Shown here: positions 17,664 through 25,971 of the stretch, in pieces
How the letters are laid out: each line of letters begins with the position of its first letter
Position numbering within the stretch: position 1 is the first letter of the stretch
DNA from: Planctomycetota bacterium
Lineage (GTDB): Bacteria; Planctomycetota; UBA1135; UBA2386
DNA: 64,000 nt
Assembly: GCA_020638735.1 (NCBI GenBank)
Contig: JACKHZ010000008.1
Location: 868,001 to 932,000 of the forward strand
Direction of reading: 5' to 3'
Notes under the pieces: generated by a model
Seen by the model: the letters and a program-made list of their open reading frames with translations, nothing else
What the model was told of the DNA's origin: nothing
Database searches by the model: none
Position numbers and translations under genes: made by a program

Positions 17664-18911
17664 TTGAGCCGTTCCGCGTCCTCGCTGTTGGTCGTCGCGC
17701 TGGCCTGCGCCAGCGTCGCCGCACGCGCACAGCAGGACGCGGGCAAGACGGCGAGCGGTCGCGCGACCGCGCACCTCGCCGCGCGCATCCTGCCGTGCGA
17801 CGCGCCGCCGATCGACGGCGCAGTGCTGATCGAGCGCGACGGCCGCATCGTCGCCATCGGCCGCCGCGACGAGACCTCGATCCCGGCGGGCGCCCCGGTC
17901 GTCGATCACGGCGATCACTGGCTGTGCGCCGGCTTCGTCGACCTGCACCACCACGTCTCCAGCGGCGGCGGCGACATCAACGACATGAACATGCCGTTGA
18001 ACCCCGCGCTGCGCACGCTCGACACCGTCAAGCCGAGCGCCGAGTTGATCCGCCAGACGGTCAGCGGCGGCGTGACGACGACGCTGTTCATCCCCGGCAG
18101 CGGCACCTTCCTCAGCGGCTTCGGCGCGCTGCTGAAGATGCGCGGCGGCGGCACCCTCGAGGCGATGGTGATCAAGGAGCTCGGCGCGATGAAGATCGCG
18201 CAGGGCTACAACCCCGAACGCGACGCCGGCGACCTCGGCGAGACGCGCATGGGCAGCAGCGAGCTGCTCTACCAGCTGCTCGACCGCGCCCGCGACTACG
18301 CGGCGGCGTGGCGCGCCCACCGCGCCGGCGAGGGGCCGCAGCCGGCGCTCGACGTCGAACTCGAGCAGCTGCGTCGCGTGTTCGACAAGGAAGTGCCGGT
18401 GCTGATCCACACCGCCGGCCTGCGCGACTGCCTGTCGACGCAGCGCATGTTCCAGCAGCGCTACGACCTGCGCATGATCCTGTCGCACGGGTCGTTCGAC
18501 GGCTGGCTCGCCGCCGATCCGTTGGCGATCGCCGGCACGCCGCTCAACCTCGGGCCGCGCATGTACCAGTTCGACCGCTATGGACGCATGCAGGGCATGT
18601 GCCAGGCCTACTGGGACGCCGGCTGCACCAACATGTCGATCAACACCGACGCACCGGTGATCGCGCCCGAAGAGCTGCAGCTCCAGGCGGCGATGGCGGT
18701 GCGGCTCGGGCTGCCCTACGCGGCCGCGCTGGCGGCCATCACGATCACCCCGGCGCGCCAGATCGGTCTCGACGACCGCGTCGGCTCGCTCGCCGTCGGC
18801 AAGGACGCCGACTTCCAGGTCACTGCGGGCGACCCGCTCGATCCGCAGCACGCACCGATCCAGGTCTACATAGAAGGCAAACTGGTCCACCGCAGCACGG
18901 ACGCGCGATGA
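17664..18911 (+). CDS. exported amidohydrolase with intact metal site (array member 7), TTG start
   Basis: 415 residues. No ATG or GTG is in frame near the signal peptide, so the TTG at 17664, four bases after the previous stop, is taken as start. The signal sequence is SRSASSLLVVALACASVAARAQ. A complete ligand set is visible: HHH at residues 95-97, His249 in LIHTAG, His275 in LSHGSFDG and Asp329 in NTDAP. The ISPGSGTF-like loop and the C-terminal GSLAVGKDADF block match member 6, and the two form the only apparently catalytic pair of the operon. Substrate unknown. Confidence 0.84.
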   Translation: MSRSASSLLVVALACASVAARAQQDAGKTASGRATAHLAARILPCDAPPIDGAVLIERDGRIVAIGRRDETSIPAGAPVVDHGDHWLCAGFVDLHHHVSSGGGDINDMNMPLNPALRTLDTVKPSAELIRQTVSGGVTTTLFIPGSGTFLSGFGALLKMRGGGTLEAMVIKELGAMKIAQGYNPERDAGDLGETRMGSSELLYQLLDRARDYAAAWRAHRAGEGPQPALDVELEQLRRVFDKEVPVLIHTAGLRDCLSTQRMFQQRYDLRMILSHGSFDGWLAADPLAIAGTPLNLGPRMYQFDRYGRMQGMCQAYWDAGCTNMSINTDAPVIAPEELQLQAAMAVRLGLPYAAALAAITITPARQIGLDDRVGSLAVGKDADFQVTAGDPLDPQHAPIQVYIEGKLVHRSTDAR

Positions 18912-20368
18912 GCATGCAACGAACCCACTCCGGAACCTCCGGCTTCCGGTCTCCCGCCTCTTTCGCCCTCGCACGCATCGGCGCAGCGGCGTTGCTCGCC
19001 GCCACCGCGGCGGTCGCGCAGGACTACCGCCCGGTCGCGTTCACCAACGCGCGGCTGGTCACCGCGGCCGGCGCCGTGATCGAGAGCGGCACGCTGGTCG
19101 TGCGCGACGGCAAGATCGAGGCGCTCGGCAAGGACGTCGCGGTGCCGGCCGGCGCGCGCGTCGTCGACGCGACCGGCAAGACCATCATGCCGGGCCTGGT
19201 CTGCGCGGTGTCCAACGCCGGGCTGACGCAGCCGACGCGCAACGTCGACAACGGCCCGCAGCGCGGCGGTCGCCGCGGCCGTTCGCAGATCATCACCTCG
19301 GGCGGCGCCAACCGCACCGCCAACGCGGCGGCGACCAAGGTGATCGACGGCCTCTACGCGCGGCAGCCGATCTTCGGCGAGCTGCTGCACGCCGGCATCA
19401 CCTCGCTGGCGTTGACCCCGCAGGGCGCCGGCTTCCCCGGCCTCGGCGCGCTGCTCGACCCGAGCGGCGAGACCAAGGAGCAGCTGACGCTCGACGACGA
19501 CGCGTTCGTGCAGATCGGCATGCAGCGCGACGGCAACACCAAGAAGCTGCTGAAGGAGACGTTCGCCAAGGCCAAGGAGGTCGTCGCCGAGCGCGAGAAG
19601 CCGAAGGAGGCGCCGAAGCCCGAGCCGAAGCCCGAGCAGGCGAAGCAGCCCGAACCACCGAAGCCGGAGCAGCAGCAGCCGCCGAAGGACGAGCCGAAGC
19701 CTGAGCCGAAGCCGGAACCGAAGCCGGAACCGAAGCCTGAACCCAAGCCGCAGCCGCAGGGACAGGAGCAGAAGCCTGCCGAGCAGAAGCAGCCGGAGAA
19801 GCCGAAGGATCCCAACCTCGAGGTGCTCGCCGACCTGCTGCAGAAGAAGCGGCGCGCGATCGTGCGCATCGACTCGGCGGCGGACTTCCTGCACTGGCGC
19901 AACGCCGTCGACGACGACATCGCCTTCCCGCGCGCGCTGGTCGTCGGCACCCACGACCAGTTCTCCGGCACCATCGACCTCGTGCTCGAACACGTCAAGA
20001 AGTGGGACTGTCCGGTGCTGCTGCCGCCGAGCCTCTCCGTGCTGCCGCGCACGCAGCACCTGACCAATCCGGCCAAGAAGCTGCACGACGCCGGCATCGA
20101 ACTCGGCTTCCTCGTCGGCGACGACCAGAACAGCGCCCGCGTGGTGTTCTTCCAGCTGATGGAGCTGGTGCGCGCCGGCCTGCCCGCCGACGTGGCCATC
20201 GCCGCCGTCACGAAGGTGCCGGCGAAGGTGCTCGGCATCGACGCCCGCACCGGCTCGCTCGAGGTCGGCAAGGACGCCGACCTGCTGATCTTCGACGGGG
20301 ACCCGCTGTCGCCCGAGGGGCGTCTGCAGCAGGTCTGGCTGCGCGGCCGCGCCGTGCCGCAGCCGTGA
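18908..20368 (+). CDS. exported amidohydrolase-like protein with Lys-Pro-Glu linker, metal site lost (array member 8)
   Basis: 486 residues, starting in an ATGA overlap. The signal peptide ends near AVAQ. IMPGLVCAVSN shows that the HxH pair is gone, and the later His ligands are also absent. Residues about 225-305 are an extreme Lys/Pro/Glu/Gln linker containing five consecutive EPKP units, presumably an extended spacer between the two halves. The closing TGSLEVGKDADLLIF block identifies the family. Its position between catalytic members 6-7 and the operon end suggests a partner or scaffold role, which is inference. Confidence 0.78.
   Translation: MSMQRTHSGTSGFRSPASFALARIGAAALLAATAAVAQDYRPVAFTNARLVTAAGAVIESGTLVVRDGKIEALGKDVAVPAGARVVDATGKTIMPGLVCAVSNAGLTQPTRNVDNGPQRGGRRGRSQIITSGGANRTANAAATKVIDGLYARQPIFGELLHAGITSLALTPQGAGFPGLGALLDPSGETKEQLTLDDDAFVQIGMQRDGNTKKLLKETFAKAKEVVAEREKPKEAPKPEPKPEQAKQPEPPKPEQQQPPKDEPKPEPKPEPKPEPKPEPKPQPQGQEQKPAEQKQPEKPKDPNLEVLADLLQKKRRAIVRIDSAADFLHWRNAVDDDIAFPRALVVGTHDQFSGTIDLVLEHVKKWDCPVLLPPSLSVLPRTQHLTNPAKKLHDAGIELGFLVGDDQNSARVVFFQLMELVRAGLPADVAIAAVTKVPAKVLGIDARTGSLEVGKDADLLIFDGDPLSPEGRLQQVWLRGRAVPQP
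19691..19750 (+). repeat. five 12-base units encoding EPKP
   Basis: Five tandem units of the type GAGCCGAAGCCT, with synonymous third-position changes, lie inside array member 8. The repeat belongs to a longer coding Lys/Pro/Glu linker (about 19.58-19.81 kb). The synonymous variation shows it is kept as protein sequence. Confidence 0.7.
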
Positions 20369-20421
20369 CCACCCCGACGTCCACGCACCGACCCGACCCG
20401 CATCCTCCACTGCACCCCGTC

Positions 20422-21807
20422 ATGCGCACCCCCACGCTGTTCGCGCTCTCGCTGGCCCTGCTCAGCGCCGTCGACCTGCCCGGTCAGGAACGCGGCCGCC
20501 GCGGCCGCCGCCCCGGCGGCCCGCCTACCGAGGCGCCCGCAGCCGCGCCGGCCGCCGAGCCGGCCAAGAACGACAAGCCGAAGTCCTACACGGCGATCGT
20601 CGGCGGCGACGTCTACCTCGGCACCGGCCAGCGCCTCACCGGCGCGACGGTGCTGATCGCCGACGACAAGATCGAGACCGTCGGGCACAACCTGAAGCTG
20701 CCAGAAGGCACCGTGGTCATCGACGCGAAGGGCAAGTGCGTCAGCCCGGGCTTCGTCGCCGTCGCCGGCGGCGGCATGGGCGCGGACCGCAACGGCCCGT
20801 ACGCCGACACCGTCAACCCGTTCGCGCCCGACATCAAGCAGGGCCTCGCCGCAGGCGTCACGTCGTTCCTCGCCGGCTCGACGAACGGCCGCGGCACGCC
20901 CGGCGGCAGCAACGCAGTCGTCAAGCTGGCGTACGGCGACCTCGACGGCATGGTGCTGCGCGAGAACCCGGTGGTCGGCATCTCGATGCCGATGAGCACC
21001 GACGAACGCGACAAGCTCTACGAGCAGATCGACGCGGCGAAGAAGTACCTGCAAGAGGTCGCGGACTACCCGGCGGCCAAGGCCAAGGACGAGAAGGCGA
21101 AGGCGCCACAGGCACCGCGCGGCGGCGAGAAGCTGGTCGAGGTCCTCGAAGGCAAGGCGAGCCTGTGGGTCAATCTCGGCGGCGGCAGCTTCGGCTTCTT
21201 CCGGCGGCGCGGCGGCAGCGGCGGCGAGTCCGACGTCGACGCGATCCGTCAGGGACTCGACCTGGCGAAGAAGCTCGGGCGCGGCGTCGTGCTGGTGAAG
21301 CCGACGAGTGCATGGGTGATCCCGGACGAGATCGCGGCCACCGGCTCGAAGGCGATCCTCAGCCCGCGCACCCGGGTCGAGGCCGATCCGAAGGCCCCGG
21401 ACCACACCGGTTCGAACCTCGCATCCGCGGCGATCCTCGCCCGATCCGGGGTGCCGGTCGCGGTCACCTGCCCCGTCGGCATGTTCGGCGGAGCGGGTGT
21501 CGGCACCAACGGCATCCTGGGTCAGGACCTCAACACCCCCAACGTCGACGTGGCATACGCCGTTCGCGGCGGCCTCGACAACCGTAAGGCACTACGCACC
21601 ATCACCTTGGATGCCGCGGAGATGCTCGGCGTCGCCGACCGGGTCGGCTCGATCGAGCCCGGCAAGGACGCCGACATCTTGATTCTGGATGGCGATCCGT
21701 TGCACTATGCAACCTTCGTGACCACCGCCATCGTCAACGGCAAGGTCGTCTACGAAAAGGGCGACGACGCCCTCTACCGACACATCGACCGTCACACCGA
21801 CCGGTGA
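20422..21807 (+). CDS. exported amidohydrolase-like protein, metal site lost (array member 9)
   Basis: 461 residues from the ATG at 20422, which begins a good signal peptide (RTPTLFALSLALLSAVDL). An in-frame GTG at 20365 overlapping the previous stop (GTGA) would add 19 residues before the signal and may be an alternative coupled start. After the signal comes an Arg/Gly then Pro/Ala linker. CVSPGFVAVAGG lacks HxH. The GVTSFLAGSTNGRGTPGG loop and RVGSIEPGKDADILIL block are family-typical. A short charged helical insert lies near residues 200-235. Last gene of the operon, followed by a hairpin. Confidence 0.77.
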   Translation: MRTPTLFALSLALLSAVDLPGQERGRRGRRPGGPPTEAPAAAPAAEPAKNDKPKSYTAIVGGDVYLGTGQRLTGATVLIADDKIETVGHNLKLPEGTVVIDAKGKCVSPGFVAVAGGGMGADRNGPYADTVNPFAPDIKQGLAAGVTSFLAGSTNGRGTPGGSNAVVKLAYGDLDGMVLRENPVVGISMPMSTDERDKLYEQIDAAKKYLQEVADYPAAKAKDEKAKAPQAPRGGEKLVEVLEGKASLWVNLGGGSFGFFRRRGGSGGESDVDAIRQGLDLAKKLGRGVVLVKPTSAWVIPDEIAATGSKAILSPRTRVEADPKAPDHTGSNLASAAILARSGVPVAVTCPVGMFGGAGVGTNGILGQDLNTPNVDVAYAVRGGLDNRKALRTITLDAAEMLGVADRVGSIEPGKDADILILDGDPLHYATFVTTAIVNGKVVYEKGDDALYRHIDRHTDR

Positions 21808-21817
21808 CCGCCCACTG

Positions 21818-21837
21818 GCGGGTTCCGGCCAACCCGC
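21818..21837 (+). terminator. hairpin after the amidohydrolase operon
   Basis: GCGGGTT, six bases, AACCCGC: a perfect seven-base stem starting ten bases after the last stop codon of the array. No U tract follows, so it may be an atypical intrinsic terminator or an mRNA 3'-end stabiliser. Confidence 0.45.
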
Positions 21838-21921
21838 AAGGCACGAGGCACGACGCGAACGTCTGGCACCGAACGAGTTCCGGCGCCCGACCTCGCCCAG
21901 TCCCCGTCACCGATCCAAGCA

Positions 21922-22338
21922 ATGAGCGTCGAGAGCCTCAAGGAACTGGACGACTTCTTCCGCAGCATGCGGCAGGCGTTCAATAGCCGAGACCTGAAGA
22001 CCTTCCGCTCGCACTTCTGGACCGACAAACGCTTCCACAACCTCGATGCGTCGGGGCGCCGCGACCGCGGCTGGGGCGAGTTCGAAGAAGTGCTCGACCA
22101 GGAGTTCCGCTACCTCGACTCGGTGCGGCTCGAGCTGAAGGACCTGGACTGTCAGGTCTTCGAAGACCAATTCGGCACCGCGGTTGCGACCTGGCGCCTC
22201 AGCCAGACCGACCCCGAGGGCCGCAATCACGAACAATCCGGCCGGTGCACCTTCGCGCTGTGCCGGATGAGCGACGACTGGAAGATCGTCGCGCAACACT
22301 ACTCGCCGCTCTCCGCAGAAGAAGCTGCGGCTGAGTGA
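21922..22338 (+). CDS. NTF2-like/SnoaL-like small protein
   Basis: 138 residues, no signal peptide, so cytoplasmic. The pattern is that of the NTF2/DUF4440 cone fold: an N-terminal helix (ELDDFFRSMRQAFNSRDLK), a short helix pair, then four or five long strands ending in WKIVAQHYSPLS, which matches the conserved final strand of ketosteroid-isomerase-like proteins. No catalytic residues can be assigned. It lies between the amidohydrolase operon and icmF, 94 bases before the latter. The Met at 21922 is the only sensible start. Confidence 0.72.
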   Translation: MSVESLKELDDFFRSMRQAFNSRDLKTFRSHFWTDKRFHNLDASGRRDRGWGEFEEVLDQEFRYLDSVRLELKDLDCQVFEDQFGTAVATWRLSQTDPEGRNHEQSGRCTFALCRMSDDWKIVAQHYSPLSAEEAAAE

Positions 22339-22431
22339 CACCATCCTCGCCGTGATGGGCCTCGCCGTGAGGGCGTGCCGACATCGCCCGGTCGGCCCGG
22401 GTCGATCGGCGGCGCCGCCGCGGCAGACCCG

Positions 22432-25400
22432 ATGGCGCCGAACACCCTCTTGTCGCAACGTCCTGTGAGCTCCGCGGCCCCCGAATCCCCGACCCCGGCC
22501 GATTCTTCGTCCGATCCGGCAGGCGCAGGCTTCCACGCATCGCACAAGATCCGGCTGGTGACGGCGACCAGCCTGTTCGACGGCCACGACGCGTCGATCC
22601 ACATCTTCCGCCGCATCGCCCAGGCGTCGGGCGCCGAGGTCATCCACCTCGGCCACAACCGCTCCGTGCGCGAGATCGTCGAGGCGGCGATCCAGGAAGA
22701 CGCGCAGGGCATCGCCGTGACGTCCTATCAGGGCGGCCACAACGAGTTCTTCCGCTACATGCACGACGTGCTGGCGGAGCGCGGCTGCGGCCACGTGCGC
22801 CTGTTCGGCGGCGGCGGCGGCGTGATCCTGCCCGAGGAGATCGCGGCGCTGCAGGCCTACGGCATCGAACGCATCTACTCGCCCGACGACGGCCGCGCGA
22901 TGGGCTTGCAGGGCATGATCGACGACATGCTGCAGCGCAGCGACTTCGCCACAGTCGAGGACGGCGAGCCGCTGCCGAGCCTGCCGACGACCTCGAGCCG
23001 CGACGTCGCCCGCGCGATCACCCTGGTCGAGTCGACGCCGACGCGCTTCCGCGACGAGCTGCGGCGCCGCGGCGACGAACTGGCCGCCCCGCCGCCCGTG
23101 CTCGGCATCACCGGCACCGGCGGCGCCGGCAAGAGCTCGTTGATCGACGAGCTGCTGCGCCGCTTCCTGCTCGACTTCCCGCGCATGCGCATCGCCGTGC
23201 TGTGCGTGGACCCCACGCGGCGCAAGACCGGCGGCGCGCTGCTCGGCGACCGCATCCGCATGAACTCGGCGAGCGACGAGCGCGTGTTCGTGCGCTCGAT
23301 GGCGACGCGCCGCGCGCACGCCGCGCTGTCCGAGTCGGTCAACGACGCGCTGACGGTGCTGAAGCTCAGCGGCTTCGACCTGATCCTGCTCGAGTCGAGC
23401 GGCATCGGCCAGAGCGACACCGAGATCATCGAGCACGCCGACCTGTCGCTGTACGTGATGACGCCCGAGTTCGGCGCGCAGAGCCAGCTCGAGAAGATCG
23501 ACATGCTCGACTTCGCCGACGTCGTCGCGATCAACAAGTTCGATCGGCGCGGCGCGCGCGACGCGCTGCGCGACGTCAAGAAGCAGGTGCAGCGCAACCA
23601 CAAGGCCTTCGACCGCGACGCCGAGACCATGCCTGTCTACGGCACGATGGCGGCGACCTTCGCCGACCCGGGCACCAACACCCTCTACCACGCGCTGGCG
23701 CGCCGCCTCGACGAGCTGCGGCCGGGCGCGTTCGCCAGCACCATGCAGCTCGCCGACGGCGAGCCGGCGACGACCCACGTGATCCCCGGCGAGCGGGTGC
23801 GCTACCTCGCCGAGATCGTCGAGCACAACCGCCGTTACAGCGCCTGGGCGCGCGAACAGGCGGCGCTGGCCGAGCGCGTGCACGTGCTCGAACTGGCGCT
23901 ACAGGAGCTGCCGACCGACGCGGACGGCGCCGGCGCGGCGCGCGGCGCGCTGCAGCAGCACCTCGACGCGCTGCAGCAGAAGCTCGCGCCCGAGTGCCGC
24001 GAGGCGCTCGACGGCTGGGACGCCTGCGTCGGCGAGCTCGCCGCCGAACACTCGACGTTCCAGGTGCGCGGCCGCGCGGTGAAGGTCGACAACCACACCA
24101 CGTCGCTGTCCGGCCTGCGTGTGCCGAAGGTCGCGATGCCGCGCTACCGCAGCCACGGCGACCGCCTGCGCTGGCTGCTCGAGGAGAACCTGCCTGGCCA
24201 CTTCCCCTACACGGCCGGCGTCTACCCGTTCAAGCGCACCGCCGAGGACCCGACCCGCATGTTCGCCGGCGAGGGCGGCCCGGAGCGCACCAACCGCCGC
24301 TTCCACTACCTGTCGTACGGTCAGCCCTTCAAGCGGCTGTCGACCGCGTTCGACAGCGTCACGCTCTACGGCGAGGACCCGGCCGAGCGCCCCGACATCT
24401 TCGGCAAGGTCGGCAACGCCGGCGTGTCGATCTGCACGCTCGACGACGCCAAGCGGCTCTACTCGGGCTTCGACCTGTGCGCACCGGTCACCTCGGTGTC
24501 GATGACCATCAACGGTCCGGCGCCGATGCTGCTGGCGTTCTTCCTCAACGCGGCGATCGATCAACAGTGCGAACGCTGGCTCGCCGAGCAGGGCAAGGTC
24601 GACGAGGCCAACGCGAAGATCGACGCGCACTACGCGACGAAGAACCTGCCGCGGCCGCGTTACCGTGGCCAACTGCCGCAAGGCCACGATGGCCTCGGCA
24701 CCCTGCTGCTCGGCGTCAGCGGCGACCAGGTCGTGCCGCCGGAGGTCTACGCCGAGATCCGCGAGAAGACGCTGCAGGTGGTGCGCGGCACGGTGCAGGC
24801 CGACATCCTCAAGGAGGACCAGGCGCAGAACACCTGCATCTTCTCGACCGAGTTCGCCCTGCGCATGATGGGCGACGTGCAGCAGTTCTTCACCGAGAAC
24901 GGCGTGCGCAACTTCTACTCGGTGTCGATCTCCGGGTACCACATCGCCGAAGCCGGCGCCAACCCGATCACGCAGCTGGCGTTCACGCTCAGCAACGGCT
25001 TCACCTACGTCGAGTACTACCTGTCGCGCGGCCTGAAGATCGACGACTTCGCGCCGAACCTCAGCTTCTTCTTCAGCAACGGCACCGACCCCGAGTACGC
25101 GGTGATCGGCCGCGTCGCGCGGCGCATCTGGGCCAAGGCGATCAAGCACCGCTACGGCGGCAATGAGCGCAGCCAGATGCTGAAGTACCACATCCAGACG
25201 TCGGGTCGTTCGCTGCACGCGCAGGAGATCGACTTCAACGACATCCGGACCACGCTGCAGGCGCTCTACGCGATCTACGACAACTGCAATTCGCTGCACA
25301 CCAACGCCTACGACGAGGCGATCACGACCCCGACCGAGCAGTCGGTGCGGCGCGCGGTGGCGATCCAGCTGATCATCAACCGCGAGCTCGGCCTGGCGAA

Positions 25401-25881
25401 GAACGAGAACCCGCTGCAGGGCTCGTTCATCATCGAGGAGCTGACCGACCTGGTCGAGGAGGCGGTCTACGCCGAGTTCCTGCGCATCAGCGAGCGCGGC
25501 GGCGTGCTCGGCGCGATGGAGACGATGTACCAGCGCTCCAAGATCCAGGACGAGTCGATGCTCTACGAGGGCAAGAAGGCGTCCGGCGAGCTGCCGATCG
25601 TCGGCGTCAACACGTTCCTCGGCAAGGACGGCTCGCCGATCCAGGTGGTGCACGAGGTGATGCGCAGCACGGACGACGAGAAGCACGCGCAGATCGCCGA
25701 CCTCGCCAACTTCCACGCGGCCGAGTCGCAGGCCGAGGCGGCGCTGAAGTCGCTGCAACAGGCGGCGCTGAACGGCGGCAACGTGTTCGCCAGCCTGATG
25801 GAGGCCGCCAAGACCTGCTCGCTCGGCCAGATGTCGAGCGCGCTCTACGAGGTCGGCGGGCAGTACCGGCGCAACATGTGA
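22432..25881 (+). CDS. icmF: fused isobutyryl-CoA mutase (B12 domain, MeaB-like GTPase, mutase)
   Basis: 1149 residues from the ATG at 22432; an in-frame GTG at 22375 would add 19. Domain order matches IcmF: cobalamin-binding Rossmann domain (about 35-165) with the lower-ligand motif DGHDAS; G-protein chaperone domain with Walker A GTGGAGKSS near residue 225 and NKFD near 367; linker; mutase barrel from about 555. At the two positions that separate mutase specificities the sequence has Phe624 (RRFHY) and Gln799 (AQNTCI), as known for IcmF, where methylmalonyl-CoA mutase has Tyr and Arg. It interconverts isobutyryl-CoA and n-butyryl-CoA using adenosylcobalamin. Between these residues it has about 30 residues more than other IcmFs I recall. 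Confidence 0.93.
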   Translation: MAPNTLLSQRPVSSAAPESPTPADSSSDPAGAGFHASHKIRLVTATSLFDGHDASIHIFRRIAQASGAEVIHLGHNRSVREIVEAAIQEDAQGIAVTSYQGGHNEFFRYMHDVLAERGCGHVRLFGGGGGVILPEEIAALQAYGIERIYSPDDGRAMGLQGMIDDMLQRSDFATVEDGEPLPSLPTTSSRDVARAITLVESTPTRFRDELRRRGDELAAPPPVLGITGTGGAGKSSLIDELLRRFLLDFPRMRIAVLCVDPTRRKTGGALLGDRIRMNSASDERVFVRSMATRRAHAALSESVNDALTVLKLSGFDLILLESSGIGQSDTEIIEHADLSLYVMTPEFGAQSQLEKIDMLDFADVVAINKFDRRGARDALRDVKKQVQRNHKAFDRDAETMPVYGTMAATFADPGTNTLYHALARRLDELRPGAFASTMQLADGEPATTHVIPGERVRYLAEIVEHNRRYSAWAREQAALAERVHVLELALQELPTDADGAGAARGALQQHLDALQQKLAPECREALDGWDACVGELAAEHSTFQVRGRAVKVDNHTTSLSGLRVPKVAMPRYRSHGDRLRWLLEENLPGHFPYTAGVYPFKRTAEDPTRMFAGEGGPERTNRRFHYLSYGQPFKRLSTAFDSVTLYGEDPAERPDIFGKVGNAGVSICTLDDAKRLYSGFDLCAPVTSVSMTINGPAPMLLAFFLNAAIDQQCERWLAEQGKVDEANAKIDAHYATKNLPRPRYRGQLPQGHDGLGTLLLGVSGDQVVPPEVYAEIREKTLQVVRGTVQADILKEDQAQNTCIFSTEFALRMMGDVQQFFTENGVRNFYSVSISGYHIAEAGANPITQLAFTLSNGFTYVEYYLSRGLKIDDFAPNLSFFFSNGTDPEYAVIGRVARRIWAKAIKHRYGGNERSQMLKYHIQTSGRSLHAQEIDFNDIRTTLQALYAIYDNCNSLHTNAYDEAITTPTEQSVRRAVAIQLIINRELGLAKNENPLQGSFIIEELTDLVEEAVYAEFLRISERGGVLGAMETMYQRSKIQDESMLYEGKKASGELPIVGVNTFLGKDGSPIQVVHEVMRSTDDEKHAQIADLANFHAAESQAEAALKSLQQAALNGGNVFASLMEAAKTCSLGQMSSALYEVGGQYRRNM

Positions 25882-25913
25882 CGCGACGGCGTCACCTGGG
25901 CGGTGATCCCGGC

Positions 25914-25919
25914 TAGACT
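25914..25919 (+). promoter_or_regulatory. putative -10 box (TAGACT) for the repeat-protein gene
   Basis: TAGACT followed by GC lies 52 bases before the GTG at 25972, in the 90-base gap after icmF. The same hexamer recurs in gaps near 150 and 55666. The -35 region is not recognisable. Confidence 0.35.
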
Positions 25920-25962
25920 GCGTCGACGCGCTGCCCTCGCGCGTGCCAGACCCCACTCCCCC

Positions 25963-25967
25963 GGAGG
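25963..25967 (+). promoter_or_regulatory. ribosome binding site deciding the GTG start at 25972
   Basis: GGAGG stands four bases before GTG 25972. A strong Shine-Dalgarno is uncommon in this window. It supports the GTG, which directly begins a signal peptide, over the upstream in-frame ATG at 25903. Confidence 0.6.
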
Positions 25968-25971
25968 CACC

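Noticed and set aside
19580..19810. Tandem repeat that might be a satellite or a CRISPR-like array
   Set aside because: The units are in frame, encode a Lys/Pro/Glu linker and vary at synonymous positions; there are no spacers.
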